Below, in pieces: positions 22,190 to 33,596 of a stretch of 64,000 bases of DNA. The translations under genes and the position numbers were made by a program. Under the pieces are notes generated by a model, which saw nothing but the letters and a program-made list of their open reading frames with translations, was not told where the DNA came from and did not search any database. The stretch is from Alnus glutinosa (Eukaryota; Streptophyta; Magnoliopsida; Fagales; Betulaceae): positions 17,542,654 to 17,606,653 of the forward strand of contig NC_084886.1 in assembly GCF_958979055.1 (NCBI RefSeq), written 5' to 3'. Position 1 is the stretch's first letter. Every line of letters starts with the position of its first letter.

Positions 22190-25100
22190 TATACATACAT
22201 ATACATATGTATATGAATATGTTATTGTGTTATTGTGTATGCAGACACTAACATATTTTAGTTATGTATGACGTTAATATTTTGTTATGAGTTAATATTT
22301 TAGATTATATTTATACAGGTTAGTATGTAAACCCTAAACCCTATATATGTTGATATATTTATACCAATACATATACATGTATGAGCTTTAATGAGCTGAG
22401 TTGAGTTTATACGAGTATTGTTCACGAACTTAAACCGAACCAAGCCAAGTTTATCTGAGTTGACTTGTTTAATATTTGAGCAGTAATTATTGTTCGAGCG
22501 CGACTCGTTTATTAAACGAACCAAGCTTGAGTCAAGTTTGTATGAGCTTAACTCGAGTTGTTCGGTTCATTTAAATCCCTACTTGTATATGACTTTACTG
22601 AATAATGACTTTGGTGGTTTAGGATAAGGCTCATTTTTAGGTTGCCTTTTGTTGTAGTTTTCTTGATTGTTGTTTTTTATGATTTTATGGGGAAGTATTC
22701 TTTATATCTTTGCTTTAATTGTTATATTATTTTTACTTATCAAAAAAAAAAAATGTTATATTATTTTGGTCAGTTGATCTTACATTGGAAATCTCCTGCT
22801 TTCCAAGTCTATATACGTCTTTTAGGTACCACCTCATTGTCAAGGCATGACATATGGCACGCTTAGGTTGAATTTTTTGATTGATCCAGACTTGTTCTCC
22901 ATCATTTGAATGAAGGAAAAATCAATGTCTCGGATGAGTTGTATTATAAAGATGATGTTGATGCATTATCAATAATTACATTAATGATAGTATAATAACA
23001 TGAATATTGCAATTGATGAATTCTATCTTTTTTTTTTTTTAAGTAATTTAATTACCAAAAAAAAGCAAGATTTACAACAAATCCAAAACACACTACGGAT
23101 CCCTAAACCCTGATGCTCTGCTAAGTCAACTTCTTAAAAGAGCCACCTGTGGAAACCAAAAACAGCTAATCAATCTGAGAGGTTGGCAATGTACACAGTC
23201 CTGAGTAATGAACTAAAGTTTCTAGACAGGATACACATTCCTACGTGCTAAGCTCTCACAAACAGAGAGCATAGGTCACTTCATATAAGAGGACGCTAAA
23301 AGCAGAAAACCAGCGAACTACACACTCCCCAGTCCCTGAAATCTTACAAAGCAGCATCTAACTAAGGTAGCTCTCCATAGCCTACCTCAGTTCTCTTTCC
23401 TTGCATCTTCGATGCATTGGTGTTGTCCGTCTTTGGAGCAGGCATAAATGCCGGTGAGTGCTTTGTCACAAGCCAATTTTGATGAGCAGATTTTGTCATT
23501 TAGTTTCTTCTTATTCTCTTCTCTAGATGATTCAAACTTGCTGATAGTAAAACTGGTAGCTTCTGGATGACCAGATATATCCCTTGACTGCAAGGGATTA
23601 CAATCAAAGCTTTCTGAATCATCTTCCTTGTCACCTCTGTCTTCTTCTGAACAAGAGGGAAGGATTTCAAACATACATATTCCTGCTACTCTCTCCTTGA
23701 GCGAGTTTAGAGCCCTTCTCCTTGTTACAGGCTACAATATAGGAATTGTTTACTGCAATCTTCCCCTCATAATTTATCACCAATTTCCATTCATGGGGTG
23801 CTTCAAGCAATTTGAATTATATACAATATCAATGAGGGGAAAATGGGAAATTTTATTGGTTTCTTTGATGGTACTGAAGGTTGCCTTTCCCAAATGATTC
23901 CCTTCCATCTTAAAAAAGAAAAAGAAAAAAAGTATTCCAATTGTGAAGATGAGCTGTCAAGTTTGCAAACTGAGTTATGAACACCATTAGCATGTAGTTA
24001 AATACTTGACATCCAAATGTTTTGCAGGATTATCATATATCAACACACATGAGAGTGGAGTAAACTTTCCGTCTTTTTTAAGATTTTTTGTATTTCTTTA
24101 CTTATAGTTGTTAATATTTCAATTTCAATATCCCAGCATTTATGTTCTGCTTTCTTCATTATTTTATCTAAAATGAGTAATTTTTGGCACCTGTATGGGA
24201 TATTCATATGATGCCATATTAAATTGTTCTTTTTCTTTGATCAGCTCCTTTCTGAGAAATTGCCAGAATTGCTGGATTTTGATAAGGATCTTGTTCATTT
24301 AGAAGCTGCCTCTAAGGTCTGTTTGTTATCTTGCTAGTATTGGCTCCTTTGTTTCTTGTAACTTGTTAATGGTTGGTCTATAGCTGACCTGCACAACTTG
24401 TTCCTTATCATCATCTGATTGGCCTTCACAAATGACTAGATTCAATTGAAAGCTTTGGCTGAAGAAATGCAAGCTGTCAGTAAAGGTCTTGAAAAGGTTG
24501 AGCAAGAACTCACTGCTTCAGAAAATGATGGAGCTATCTCAGTGGGCTTCCAAAAGGTGAGGATAAGGAGATGTGGCATCTTCCCCTCCCCCCCCTTTTA
24601 TTCTTTTAATTGGTAAACACTACTGATATTTTGGGATCAAATCTGTGACTTCACTCTTTTCCTCTTGTTTTTGTGAAATACTCAATGACGGCTAATTATT
24701 TGGCTTGCTTTTAGCAACAGCCATATTAGCAAGTCCCTTTTATCAAAGGCATGCATCTCTGTGGACATTCTTGATGCACATGAGTGTGGTTATCATCTTT
24801 ATTTGTTCATTTATTTGCTAAATGGTGAGCATATTAATTAGAAGATGAAAATATGTTAGGTCTTATTGACATTATATATGGGCAGATGGAATTGATAGAC
24901 TTGTTTTTTCTTATGCTTCCAATGGGGACCGTATGAGTTGCTTAAATCTATTTGGACCTTTTGCCAAGGTTGTATTGTAAATGGTCCAATTTGTTGTGGC
25001 AAAGGAGGTGCTCTCAATGGGGCTGTCCCTCTATTTCTAGTGAGGTTCAAATGTTCTCGAGTTATTCTTCTCTTATTTTGCACTATGTTTTATTCTATTA

Positions 25101-28100
25101 TAGAACTGTAGTTCTTGCGATCTCAGAGCTCTTTTTTGTTTTCTTTTTTATTTTATTTTATTTTTTTATTTATAAGTAATAAGTGTAATGTGAACCAAGA
25201 ACACAAGGAAAATGCATGAGAAAACACCTAGTTAGAAGAAAAAAGAACGAAAAAATCAAGATAACTAATCTCCACAAGAGAAACAAAAATAGTTGTTTAA
25301 AGTTACAGAGTATAGAAAAATAAAGCTTTAATTTCTTCTAAAGTCTTCTCACGGTCCTCAAAACTTCTATAATTTATTTCCCTCCATAGACACCACAATA
25401 GACACAAAGGCACCATCTTCCACACAGCAATACTCCGAGCACTACCAGCAGTCCACCAACATCCTTATAAGTCGACTACTCGTCTAGGCATAACTCAAGA
25501 TGGCCCTAATCGACTGAAGAAAACATCCCATAAAGCCTTGGCAACGCTATTCTTTTCATCGTCTTATAAAACACCATAGTTCTTGTGGTATGAAGTTAGC
25601 AATTAAGTTTAGCACAATTAAACCACCTAGACTTCACCAAATTGTCCTCTTGATCATATTGACACATCACAAGTTTTTGGAAATCTAAATGGATTGTTGG
25701 TAAATTCTTAGTCCCAAATATTTAAACCTCTATGTTGTGGGGCAACATTCATATCAAGCATACTTATATCCCCTCTCATGGGCAAGCCTGCCCAACAACG
25801 TTGATGCAGGCATTGCACATTCATAATGAAAGGATTTACTAGAAAAGGGGATCACCAAGACTAGAACTTGAGACTTCACCAAAAACAAAAGGCTTTTGTA
25901 CCAACTTTTCTGGTATGTTGATGAGAGAAGAAAGAACAAGAACAGGAGGGAAGAAAAAAGCGGAGCAGATACCGAGAAAAGAAGGGAGCATACTACCGGG
26001 GGGGGGGGACCAAAAAAGAAAAACACAATATTTGCAAGCCTGCCTAACAAGCCTGAATAGAAAGTGGTCCTTGAATTTGCAAAGCAGAAGAATTTAGTAA
26101 AAGGGGGCCACCAAGAGTAAGTACGACTTCACAAAAAATTGGGCTGTGATTCCAACTTCTGTGGTTTGTTGAAGAAAGAAAGAAGAGGCAAGAAAATGAA
26201 TAAAATATCTTGGGAAGAGGAGAGGCCATATCCACTTGTCTGCCAAGAACTCTAACTCTCTCCCTCCCCCCAAGCACCCCCCTATTCATACACATGATAT
26301 GCATGTATACATGAGACCAAAAAATAAAATTTCAGTGTAACTACACTTACAATGTAATCCAACTTTGTGTCTCTTGCTCCACACATTGATTCCAACAATT
26401 GCACCATTTTGTGTGGAAATAATATTGTTATATTTATTGCTCCAATTAATAAATGCATCAGAAGGATGATTTCAATATGGTCCTAGATTGTATTGCATCT
26501 TGTTCTGATAATAGTCGGTCAAACTTTCCCTTGGGTACTGGGGCACTAGCTTTTAGTTTTTCATCATGTGGTCTCTTATATTTCTCTTGAATATCCAATA
26601 TTACTATTTTTCTGTGTCTTACATTTTGTATTCTCTGTCTTGGCATCAATATATACCTCTATACATATATGTATGTATTTGGATAAGTTCTCCATACTTT
26701 TCTGGCAAACACTAACCAAGCAGTAAACAAATGGGATGCTTCTAAATAAACTTGTGTTTAGCTAGTATAGAGTCGACTTGATAATTGGCTCAATTCCACG
26801 CTTTATCTTTGTTTCCTTCTATGAATTGAAAGGTGCCATGTATTAAGTGGTGCTTGGAATATTCTTGTCAACAATGAGGCATTGGATGTAAATAAGCGTT
26901 TAGCATGAATTTTTCAACATGGACCTTTAGTAGGTATTAATACCAGAATTCCTCATTTTCAGGTGCTGAAGAATTTTCTCGATACTGCAGAAGCTGAAGT
27001 TAGGTCACTTATCTCGCTTTATTCTGAAGTGGTGAGTCCTGTCCATGGTCATAATTCTTGATAGTTATTGTTCAGTTAATTACTGTAATGCTAAATATTG
27101 TCTTTGCAGGGAAGAAATGCAGATTCATTGTCTCAATACTTTGGGGAGGATCCAGCTCGGTGCCCCTTTGAGCAAGGTCTGTTATGTCTTCCTCTATATG
27201 TGGGCACACAATAAAGCGATTTGGTTCGAATAGCTGCATTTTTTCTCTTTTTCAGATAAGTGAAATTTATTTGTTCGTTAATGGGAGTATTCTGCTTATG
27301 TAGCTTTTACTGTTCTTTTCAGGACAGACAATTAGATCTAAATTTTTTTTTTTTGATAAAGTAAAAATTTATTGAAATGAAAGCGTAAGGCACTTTTACG
27401 TACACAGGTAGTATACATAGGAGAGCCAAAGCTGGCCTGAAAAAACCCGAACAAAAACCCAGCAAAAAGCCCCGGAGACAAAACCTAGAAACCGAAATAA
27501 CACCCAAAAGACAACCCACAAAAGAACCCAAGCAATGCACCCAAAAGAACCCAATTAGGTCTTGTCAAAGACGGTTCCTATTCGGTCTCTAAAATTTAAG
27601 AAGTTACGATCAAGTATAAATAAGTAGCAATTAGGTCTTGTCAATCCAATTGGATTACAAAGCAATTTTGTCTGAAATGATCATATCCTTGTGGCATAGC
27701 CATTCCAGCTAATATTCATAATTTTTTTTTTTTGGTAATTACCTTTTCCCCCCATGAACTACCAGCCTATATCATTTTACCCCCACGAACTATCACTTCG
27801 ACAAAAAAAGAGCATCAAACTACCATCTTTACATACTTTGCCCCCTTCCGTCAAGGAATCTTGTTAACTTGGATGGAATATGCCATTTTTTACCGTTAAG
27901 TTTGATTTAAAGACCAAAATGCCCATACAGTAATTAATAAAAAATATTAAAATTAATATATTAAAAAAAAAAACTGAAGGAAAAGGGCCGCCACCACCCC
28001 TGAGGTGGCCGGGTGGCTTGCGAGCCACCCCCAGAGGTGGATCCGGCCACCTCTGGGGTGGCTCGCAGGCCACCCACAGCCTCTGGGGTGGCCGCGCGGC

Positions 28101-31100
28101 AATCCTAGAAAAGACCTAGGGTGGCCGTGCGGCCACCCCTTAGGCCGGGGTGGGCCGCGAGCCACCCCATAGGCCGGGGTGGGCCGCGAGCCACCCCAAA
28201 GGTGGCCGGAGCCACCTCTGGGGGTGGCTCATAGGCCACCCGGCCACCTCAGGGGGTGGCTGCCGCCACCCCCTTTTCCTTCAGTTTTTTTTTTTTTTTT
28301 TTTTTTTGTTTGTTGTTTAAGATGAGGATATTTAGGTAATTTTTGAAATTGAGTTAGGGCATTTAAGTTTTTGCATGAATTAGACTAACAGAATGGGGGA
28401 AAGTATGTAAAGATGGTAATTTGATGTTTTTTTTTTGTCGAAGTGGTAGTTCGTGTAGGCAAAATGACATAGGCCGGTAGTTCATGGGGGAAAAGGTAAT
28501 TACTCTTTTTTTTTTCTTTTTTTTTTTGAAGTAATTAAAAAGAAAAGTTCTCTCTCTCTCTCTCTTCCACTGCCTTCTTCCACACCCCATCCAAAGCCCC
28601 GCCCCAGCCTACTCCCATGGCCTCCTTCCCCCACCCCTACGCCCACTTTATCTTTGTACTTGTCTTCATCCTCAATAATGAGACAGACCAAAAATTCAAA
28701 AAGAAAATCAATTCAATCCAAGAGTAGCAGGCTTGAACAAGGACAAGGCCCCACTTTTTCAAAACCTTATCACCTGGCAAACTAGGGTTCTCGACATTCT
28801 GAGACTTTGACCTCATGCTTTGGCCCAATTAGATCACCATACTCTTTTAGAGCTGTGGTACTGATAATCAAGTAATGAGGGATTGGATAGGTGGGTGAGA
28901 ACAGCTGTTTGGGTTGCAAGAAAGGGCATAAGTGGTGGCAGCACATGGCCGTTGCTTTGATGGAAAATAAAATGGGAGCTAGGGTTTCAAGAGCATGAAT
29001 TTGTTTGGGGATTTGGTCAGCTCTGGTTGTTGGTGTCTCAGCAGTGGTGGTGGTTGAGTTGAACAAAAGAGGGGGGGATAAAAACAAAGAGGCGGCTGGG
29101 TGAAGTGTGCTTTTTCTTTTTAATTATTTTTTACTAAAAACTTGAAGGTGTTCTTTATTAGTTGTTGATGTGGCAATCCCACATAGATGCCATCTCAACT
29201 AAAATAAGCCATTTCAAATAGAAAATTACCATGCCGGCACTTTTCTCATGTGAGGTAAGCGTGCAAATATGTACATGGACTTCTAGCACATAAGAAATTA
29301 ACTTGACATGTCATCAGTTTCTGTCAATTAGATTGATGAAATGGCCTAATAGCTACTTTTTTTTTAATATTCTAGGACTTGATTGTAACTTTTTAAATTT
29401 TAGGGATCGAATTAGAACTTTGTATAATTTTAAGGGACACAAATAGGTGTTTGCGCTTCTTTTTTATCCTGATTTCAGGCATTCATATTTCATACTATTT
29501 GGAAACAGTCTCAATGGATATACAAGTTGTATGTAGTTTGCCTTCTCTAATTATCTAGATCAGAAACTTTTGATCTAGGCGGGGGAAAGGCAAGTCTCAC
29601 GTCTTCTAGCGTTGAGTGCCCCGCGGGGTTTTGGGCTTTGCTGTTTTTTGGGTTTGAGGGCTTGTCGTGTTTTGGGTTTAAGGGCTTGGGTTTCCTGCTC
29701 ATTTGGAGCTTCTTGTGTATGTTATCTGTGTATTTAGGGGTGCCTTACGCTTTTTAATATATTATTACTTATCAAAAAAACTATCTAGATCAGAAATTTT
29801 AAAGAAGAGTTTAATTTGAAGAGATGTATGCTCCTACTTTAGCTATGACTTAGGTGTTTTCTTGTATGATTGTTTTATTGGGGCACTCTATTGCATAAAG
29901 GTTCACTACTCAATTATGGGTTGGTAGTTTTGCCCGAAGAGTTTACCTGTTTGTTTTAGAAGACCTCAAAACATGATTCTTGGGAAAGGATTGCTCTCAT
30001 TGGACTGATTACTTTACTTCCAGGAAAGGAGTGCGCTACTACTAGATTTTTGATCCTAAGAACCTGGCAATTGTTTATGCCTCCAGAGTTCTGAAGCACA
30101 AATTTCTTCCTCTTAGGCTCTTACGATGTTTTCTATCTACGGAGAGCTACCACTCTTGAGTACACTGAATGAAACTGGTTGGCTTCCCAAGTATTACCCA
30201 ATTAAATCTATATTGCTGATTCTTTTAAATTACATTTAGGGCTAATGTTTTAAACAGCATTACATAGTCTTCAATCTGCACAACATCCTCATATAAGGAC
30301 TGAATCATTGGGTGGTGGATAATTTGTCAGTGGTAGGAGGCGTGGCTCATTGGAATGTTCTCTTTACGCGCAATGTTCAAGATTGGGAGGTGGAGATGGT
30401 GATGTCCTTCTTCGAACAGTTATACTCTACTAGGGTTCGACATGGGGAGGTTGATAGGGCGGTGTGGACTCTTTCCAAGAGGAAGAATTTTGAAGTGAAG
30501 TCTTTTTATAAAGCTTTAGTTTGTCACGAGACGACTTCATTTCCTTGGAAAGGTATATGGCGTGTTAAAGTTCCGAAGCGGGTTGCGTTCTTTGTCTAGA
30601 CAGCGGCTTTAGGGAAGATTTTAACTTATGACAATTTACGTAGGCGTGGTATTGTGGTGGTAGAGTGGTGTGTTATGTGTAAAAAGCATGGGGAATCCGT
30701 TGATCATCTTCTTCTTCATTGTGACGTGGCTCGGATTGTTTAAAGTTCTTTTTATAGATTGTTTGGGGTGGAGTGGGTTATGCCTAGTTGTGTTGTGGAT
30801 TTATTGAGTGCTTGGGGCACTTTGCTGGGTCGTGGTCCTGTTCACCGTATGTGGAAGCAGGTTCCTCTATGTGTCTTGTGGGGTTTGTGGCGTGAGAAAT
30901 TCTAGACTTTTTGAGGATGTGGAGGTACAAGTTGGGGCTCTTTGTAGAAAGGTGCTTAATATGTTATATCTTTGGGTGTCGGCGCATAGCTTGGGTAGTA
31001 TGCCGTACGCTGATTTTTTACTTTCTTGTTCGTTTCAGTCCTCTTTTTAGGGGCTCCTTTGTATACTTCCTGTGTACTAGGGTTGCGCCCATATGCGCTT

Positions 31101-32055
31101 TTTAATGAATTCTTACTTATCAAAAAAAAAAAAAAAGGACTGAATCTGGATTTCACTTCAAGCAAAGGATGCTTGACATCTAACTGGTAGGAACTAAACA
31201 GGACATAAGTTTTTAGCTATGAGAGATAGGTAACCTCTTATTGAGCTCATTTTTGCAACCGCAGCGCTTGTCCTCTAATAATTGAGGTAAGTTGGTACTG
31301 CTTTCAGATATCAAACTATCTTATTGTCTATCTTTTGAGTAAGTGATCTTTCTTATATGTGGTAATATTAGTTTGGTGTCGATCCAAAATTCATTTCTTT
31401 GGAAGGCGAAAAAGTATGTATAAACAATAGCCGTTTTTTTAGCACTTCTTAGCTTTTCAATCTGGTTAAGTGAAAACATCTGGCGCTTTGGATATTGCAT
31501 ATTATCCCCGTTTCTTTTTTGACTGTCAAATAGAACTTATGCACACGTATGGGATCGATCCCTTGACTGGATCCTCCACTTGTAAGTATCCTTCACAAAA
31601 GGGAGTTATCAAACAAATGTATCATTTATTTAGGAAATTAGCTTATCCTCATTCTGATTAGCTAACAGGACCAGCAGATGTAGTCAGTGTTAACTTGTTT
31701 CTCAACGTCTAGTTTACGTGGTGGGGATTGATATGGCTTTTTTGGTTGGATCTCTTATTGCTTGGATCTTTGTTGAAAATAGAATATTTGCATACCTTTA
31801 ACATCCATGGAGATGATGAAGGTTTTTATCTGTATAAGAATAAGGATCGTGTTTGGGCATAATGTTCACTGATGAGCTTTTGTGGTGGCTTTTGCATCAG
31901 TGACACAAGTTTTGGCCGTCTTTGTTAAGATGTTCAAGAAGTCACGAGAAGAGAATGAAAGACTGGCTGATGCTGAAAAGAAGAAATTGGAAAAGGAAGC
32001 CATGAAAGAGCGGACATCAGCTAACGCATCCGCAAGGAAAGATGCTTCTCAATAG
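13056..32055 (+). CDS. FH14: Class II formin, FH14-like (PTEN-like, FH1, FH2), 17 coding exons, about 1241 aa
   Basis: Actin nucleator of the plant class II formins; the Arabidopsis FH14 family binds actin and microtubules in dividing cells. Exons: 13056-13128, 13233-13939, 14054-14275, 14503-16097, 16532-16658, 17710-17781, 18588-18686, 20436-20477, 20562-20642, 20733-20783, 20868-20949, 21037-21131, 24245-24316, 24440-24556, 26963-27031, 27110-27176, 31901-32055. All junctions are GT-AG and the frame is continuous. Residues 1-330 are the PTEN phosphatase-like and C2 region. Its signature reads HCERGGWP at about 126, without the catalytic Arg, so it is a lipid-binding rather than catalytic domain. 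FH1 (about 505-825) is one long polyproline block within exon 4. FH2 (about 838-1190) includes the [11 protein letters not shown] motif, and a Lys/Glu-rich tail follows. Length matches the family. Introns are full of transposons, yet every exon is intact. Confidence 0.95.
19599..19831 (+). mobile_element. Complete TRIM (terminal-repeat retrotransposon in miniature), 233 bp
   Basis: Two 76-bp direct repeats, 19599-19674 and 19756-19831, both start TGTTA and end TTTAACA. Directly after the first comes a primer-binding site, TGGTATTAGAGCAGA, complementary to initiator tRNA-Met with one difference. Directly before the second is a purine tract, ATGAGGGAG. A perfect 5-bp duplication, CATTG, flanks the element (19594-19598 and 19832-19836). 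The internal part is only 81 bp with no coding capacity. The LTRs differ at roughly ten sites, so it is old. It sits in formin intron 7 in the sense orientation. Confidence 0.92.
21730..22581. mobile_element. Non-autonomous hAT element (852 bp) in formin intron 12
   Basis: It begins TAGGGCTCTAATTGAGCCGA and ends with the complement of TAGGGATTTAAATGAACCGA. The exact 8-bp duplication CTTGTATA flanks it at 21722-21729 and 22582-22589. The inside holds TA and TG microsatellites (about 21998-22200) and GAGCT/CGAG subterminal motifs in both orientations, with no transposase. It belongs to a different family from the element at 5488-6388. Confidence 0.88.
22734..22753 (+). mobile_element. 20-bp LINE insertion remnant with perfect 14-bp TSD
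   Basis: The insert is only TACTTATC followed by twelve A. It is flanked by exact 14-bp direct repeats TGTTATATTATTTT (22720-22733 and 22754-22767). TACTTATC plus poly-A is the 3' terminus of the LINE family also found at 29571-29781 and 30307-31135. This is therefore a target-primed insertion that stopped after eight element bases. Confidence 0.85.
23024..23674 (-). other. Minus-strand retrocopy-like segment with an open frame and A-tail
   Basis: Read on the minus strand, an open frame of 95 codons (23674 down to 23387) is rich in charged residues ([18 protein letters not shown]) and is followed by about 340 bp of 3'UTR-like sequence. It ends in a poly-A tail, seen as a T-run at 23027-23040. 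This looks like the 3' end of a retrotransposed transcript or an unfamiliar LINE inserted antisense in formin intron 12. I recognise no protein family and found no target duplication. Confidence 0.4.
25137..25560 (-). mobile_element. 5'-truncated L1-type LINE, antisense in formin intron 14
   Basis: On the minus strand, translation gives [20 protein letters not shown], the conserved end of the plant L1 reverse-transcriptase protein after its zinc-binding domain. It is followed by ALFFYTL and a stop. The 3' end reads TTATTACTTATAAATAAAA, close to the terminus of the other LINEs here, with an A-rich tail at the left. No coding capacity remains. Confidence 0.75.
25782..26187. repeat. Diverged direct repeat in formin intron 14
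   Basis: Two related stretches of about 155 bp (25782-25935 and 26033-26187) share GCAAGCCTGCC, a CACCAAGA segment, ACTTCAC and CCAACTT near the end. This suggests an old tandem duplication or two copies of one repeat. I cannot assign a family. Confidence 0.5.
27340..27551 (-). mobile_element. LINE 3' end, antisense in formin intron 16
   Basis: A T-run at 27343-27354 followed by GATAAAGTAAAAATTTATTG and GCGTAAGGCAC is the reverse complement of a LINE end (GTGCCTTACGC, AATAAATT, TTACTTTATC, poly-A). The same end occurs in sense at 29571-29781. CAATTAGATCT at 27329 and CAATTAGGTCT at 27552 are a candidate target duplication (10 of 11). Confidence 0.7.
27734..28504. mobile_element. Fold-back transposon (about 770 bp) with long inverted arms and a nested GC-rich palindrome
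   Basis: The outer arms of about 120 bp (27734-27855 and 28385-28504) are near-perfect complements, starting GGTAATTACC and containing ATGAACTACC and TACATACTTT. Inside, 27970-28290 is a second inverted repeat with CTGAAGGAAAAGGG at both ends and many GGTGGCC/GGCCACC motifs, far more GC-rich than its surroundings. This architecture fits a non-autonomous Mutator-like or fold-back element. Flanking T-runs hide any target duplication. Confidence 0.75.
29571..29781 (+). mobile_element. 5'-truncated LINE, 211 bp, with 19-bp TSD
   Basis: The insert ends GTGCCTTACGC, TTTTTAATATATTATTACTT and ATC plus poly-A. It is flanked by TATCTAGATCAGAAACTTT and TATCTAGATCAGAAATTTT (29552-29570 and 29782-29800, 18 of 19 identical). 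It is only 3'UTR sequence, in the sense orientation in formin intron 16. Confidence 0.9.
30307..31135 (+). mobile_element. 5'-truncated L1-type LINE, 829 bp, with 11-bp TSD
   Basis: Translation gives pieces of the zinc-binding domain that follows plant LINE reverse transcriptases: [49 protein letters not shown] and LWGLWRE. Several stops interrupt it. The 3' end reads TTCTTACTTATC and then poly-A. AGGACTGAATC precedes (30296-30306) and follows (31136-31146) the insert. It has no coding function. Together with its neighbours it accounts for much of the 4.7-kb last intron of the formin gene. Confidence 0.9.
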
Positions 32056-32670
32056 AGCGGCATGAAACATGAAAACTTGCATAAATTTCTGAGAATATGC
32101 AAGAGACATTAATCAGATGGAGGTTGACTCATGCAAGTAAACTGCACCAACCCAAGATCAGAGGTCGCTGCTTTTCTGGAAATCGCTTTGGCGATGATCC
32201 ACGCTTATCTCCAAAGGTGCAGTTCAGTTTACTCCCACAAAATTGAGCAATTTCATAGCTATTATTGGATGCTGCCTTTTGTCTTCCATCTAAAATCAGT
32301 GATGCTTCTATCACAGCCTGTACAAATTGTATTCAAAGATGTAGATATATCAAGGAAACCAACACATGCAGAGTTGCAGTAGCAGACAAACCCCCCACCC
32401 ACCCAAAACAAAAATACTGATTTAAATTTTTTGTAGCAGCCTCAGTAGATGCAGATTATTGTCTTGCAGATGCTGGTTCAAGATATGTATTTGCTGATAT
32501 GATAGCAAAAGAATGGTGAAAATATTGTGTTGCTAAATATATGGGATTAGAGATATTAATGGGGTTTAAGTGAAGTGTTGAAACTTTTATGCTCAATGTT
32601 GATCACCAAAAAAAAAAGGCAATGCCCAGTGTTTCACTAGAAACTATAGAGACAATGCTGATATTCAATG

Positions 32671-32676
32671 AATAAA
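32671..32676 (+). terminator. Candidate poly(A) signal of the formin gene
   Basis: AATAAA lies 616 bp past the stop, after a stretch with no other recognisable feature. It is one of several A-rich candidates, so the 3'UTR end is approximate. Confidence 0.35.
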
Positions 32677-32896
32677 GGTGGCAATGGATTGCCTAGTTCA
32701 AGGTGAACATTGAAGTAAAAATAAAGGAAAATTAATTTAGAGGCTTTTAGGGTTTAACATTTTATCAAATTGCTCTTTTAAGGTGTAATTTTTATCAAAT
32801 CACTCAAAGAGGTATTGTTCTCTTATCGAACAGCTTTATGAACACACGTCCTTAGGTTTCATAATGGTGAACTATGACATCAGGGTGAGGGTCACG

Positions 32897-33020
32897 TTAT
32901 AGTCAATAATTTTTATGGACACATGTACATATCGTTGAATCGGTACTAATTAATTTCGTCACTTTTTTTTTAAAAAAAAAATAATAATAATGTAATTTAA
33001 AAAAAAAATAATTATATATA

Positions 33021-33058
<38 letters not shown>

Positions 33059-33406
33059 AGGAAAGGGCAAGCTAGGAAAATGAAACGAAGTGATAAGGGA
33101 GAGTAAAAAACAAGGTGGTTGGGTGGCAAATTGGGTTGATTCGGAGGAAATGATTGAAAATTGGTGGTTCAGCCACTCCCAATGCCACTTAGTGGCCAAA
33201 GGAGCAATTTGACCATCTTATCCTAGCAAAAGGGAGTAGTTAAACCATTTTTAATAGCTAAATGAAGTGATTCAACCTCCTAAACCCAACCAAATGGCAA
33301 AACTACATCCAATTACTAAAAGAGGTAGTTTGGCCGCTCCAATCACTCTTTTTTTCTTTCATTTTTATTTTTCTCTGGAATTTCATTTTTATTTTTTATT
33401 TTTTAT

Positions 33407-33470
<64 letters not shown>

Positions 33471-33558
33471 GAAATGACATTTTTTAAGTGATGTGACAAA
33501 CTTAATTGATGTGACTTAACAATATGTACATGTGTCAATATATTATTGGCTCTTATGC
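32897..33558. mobile_element. DNA element with about 65-bp inverted ends
   Basis: The left end (AGTCAATAAT...GGACACATGTACATAT...TTTCGTCAC) and the reverse complement of the right end (GCCAATAATA...GACACATGTACATAT...TTTGTCAC) align at roughly 75%. The interior holds a long A-run (33025-33055) and a TA microsatellite. It is a non-autonomous element with no coding capacity. Target duplication was not resolved. Confidence 0.55.
33412..33468. repeat. (TA)n microsatellite, 57 bp
   Basis: An uninterrupted TA dinucleotide run inside the inverted-end element above. It is likely highly polymorphic. Confidence 0.9.
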
Positions 33559-33596
33559 CATTAGCCTATATGTCACTAATTATTTATAAGGGTTTG

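Noticed and set aside
22000-22190. Regularly spaced repeats that might suggest an array
   Set aside because: They are TA/TG microsatellites inside a hAT MITE. There is no CRISPR-like repeat-spacer structure, nor would one be expected in plant nuclear DNA.
28782-29087. 101-codon minus-strand frame in formin intron 16
   Set aside because: No recognisable domain, low-complexity start, and it lies in an intron dense with repeats. Not supportable as a gene.
30312-31105. Apparent protein fragments in the last formin intron as an alternative exon or nested gene
   Set aside because: They are pieces of the LINE reverse-transcriptase tail, flanked by target duplications and ending in poly-A.
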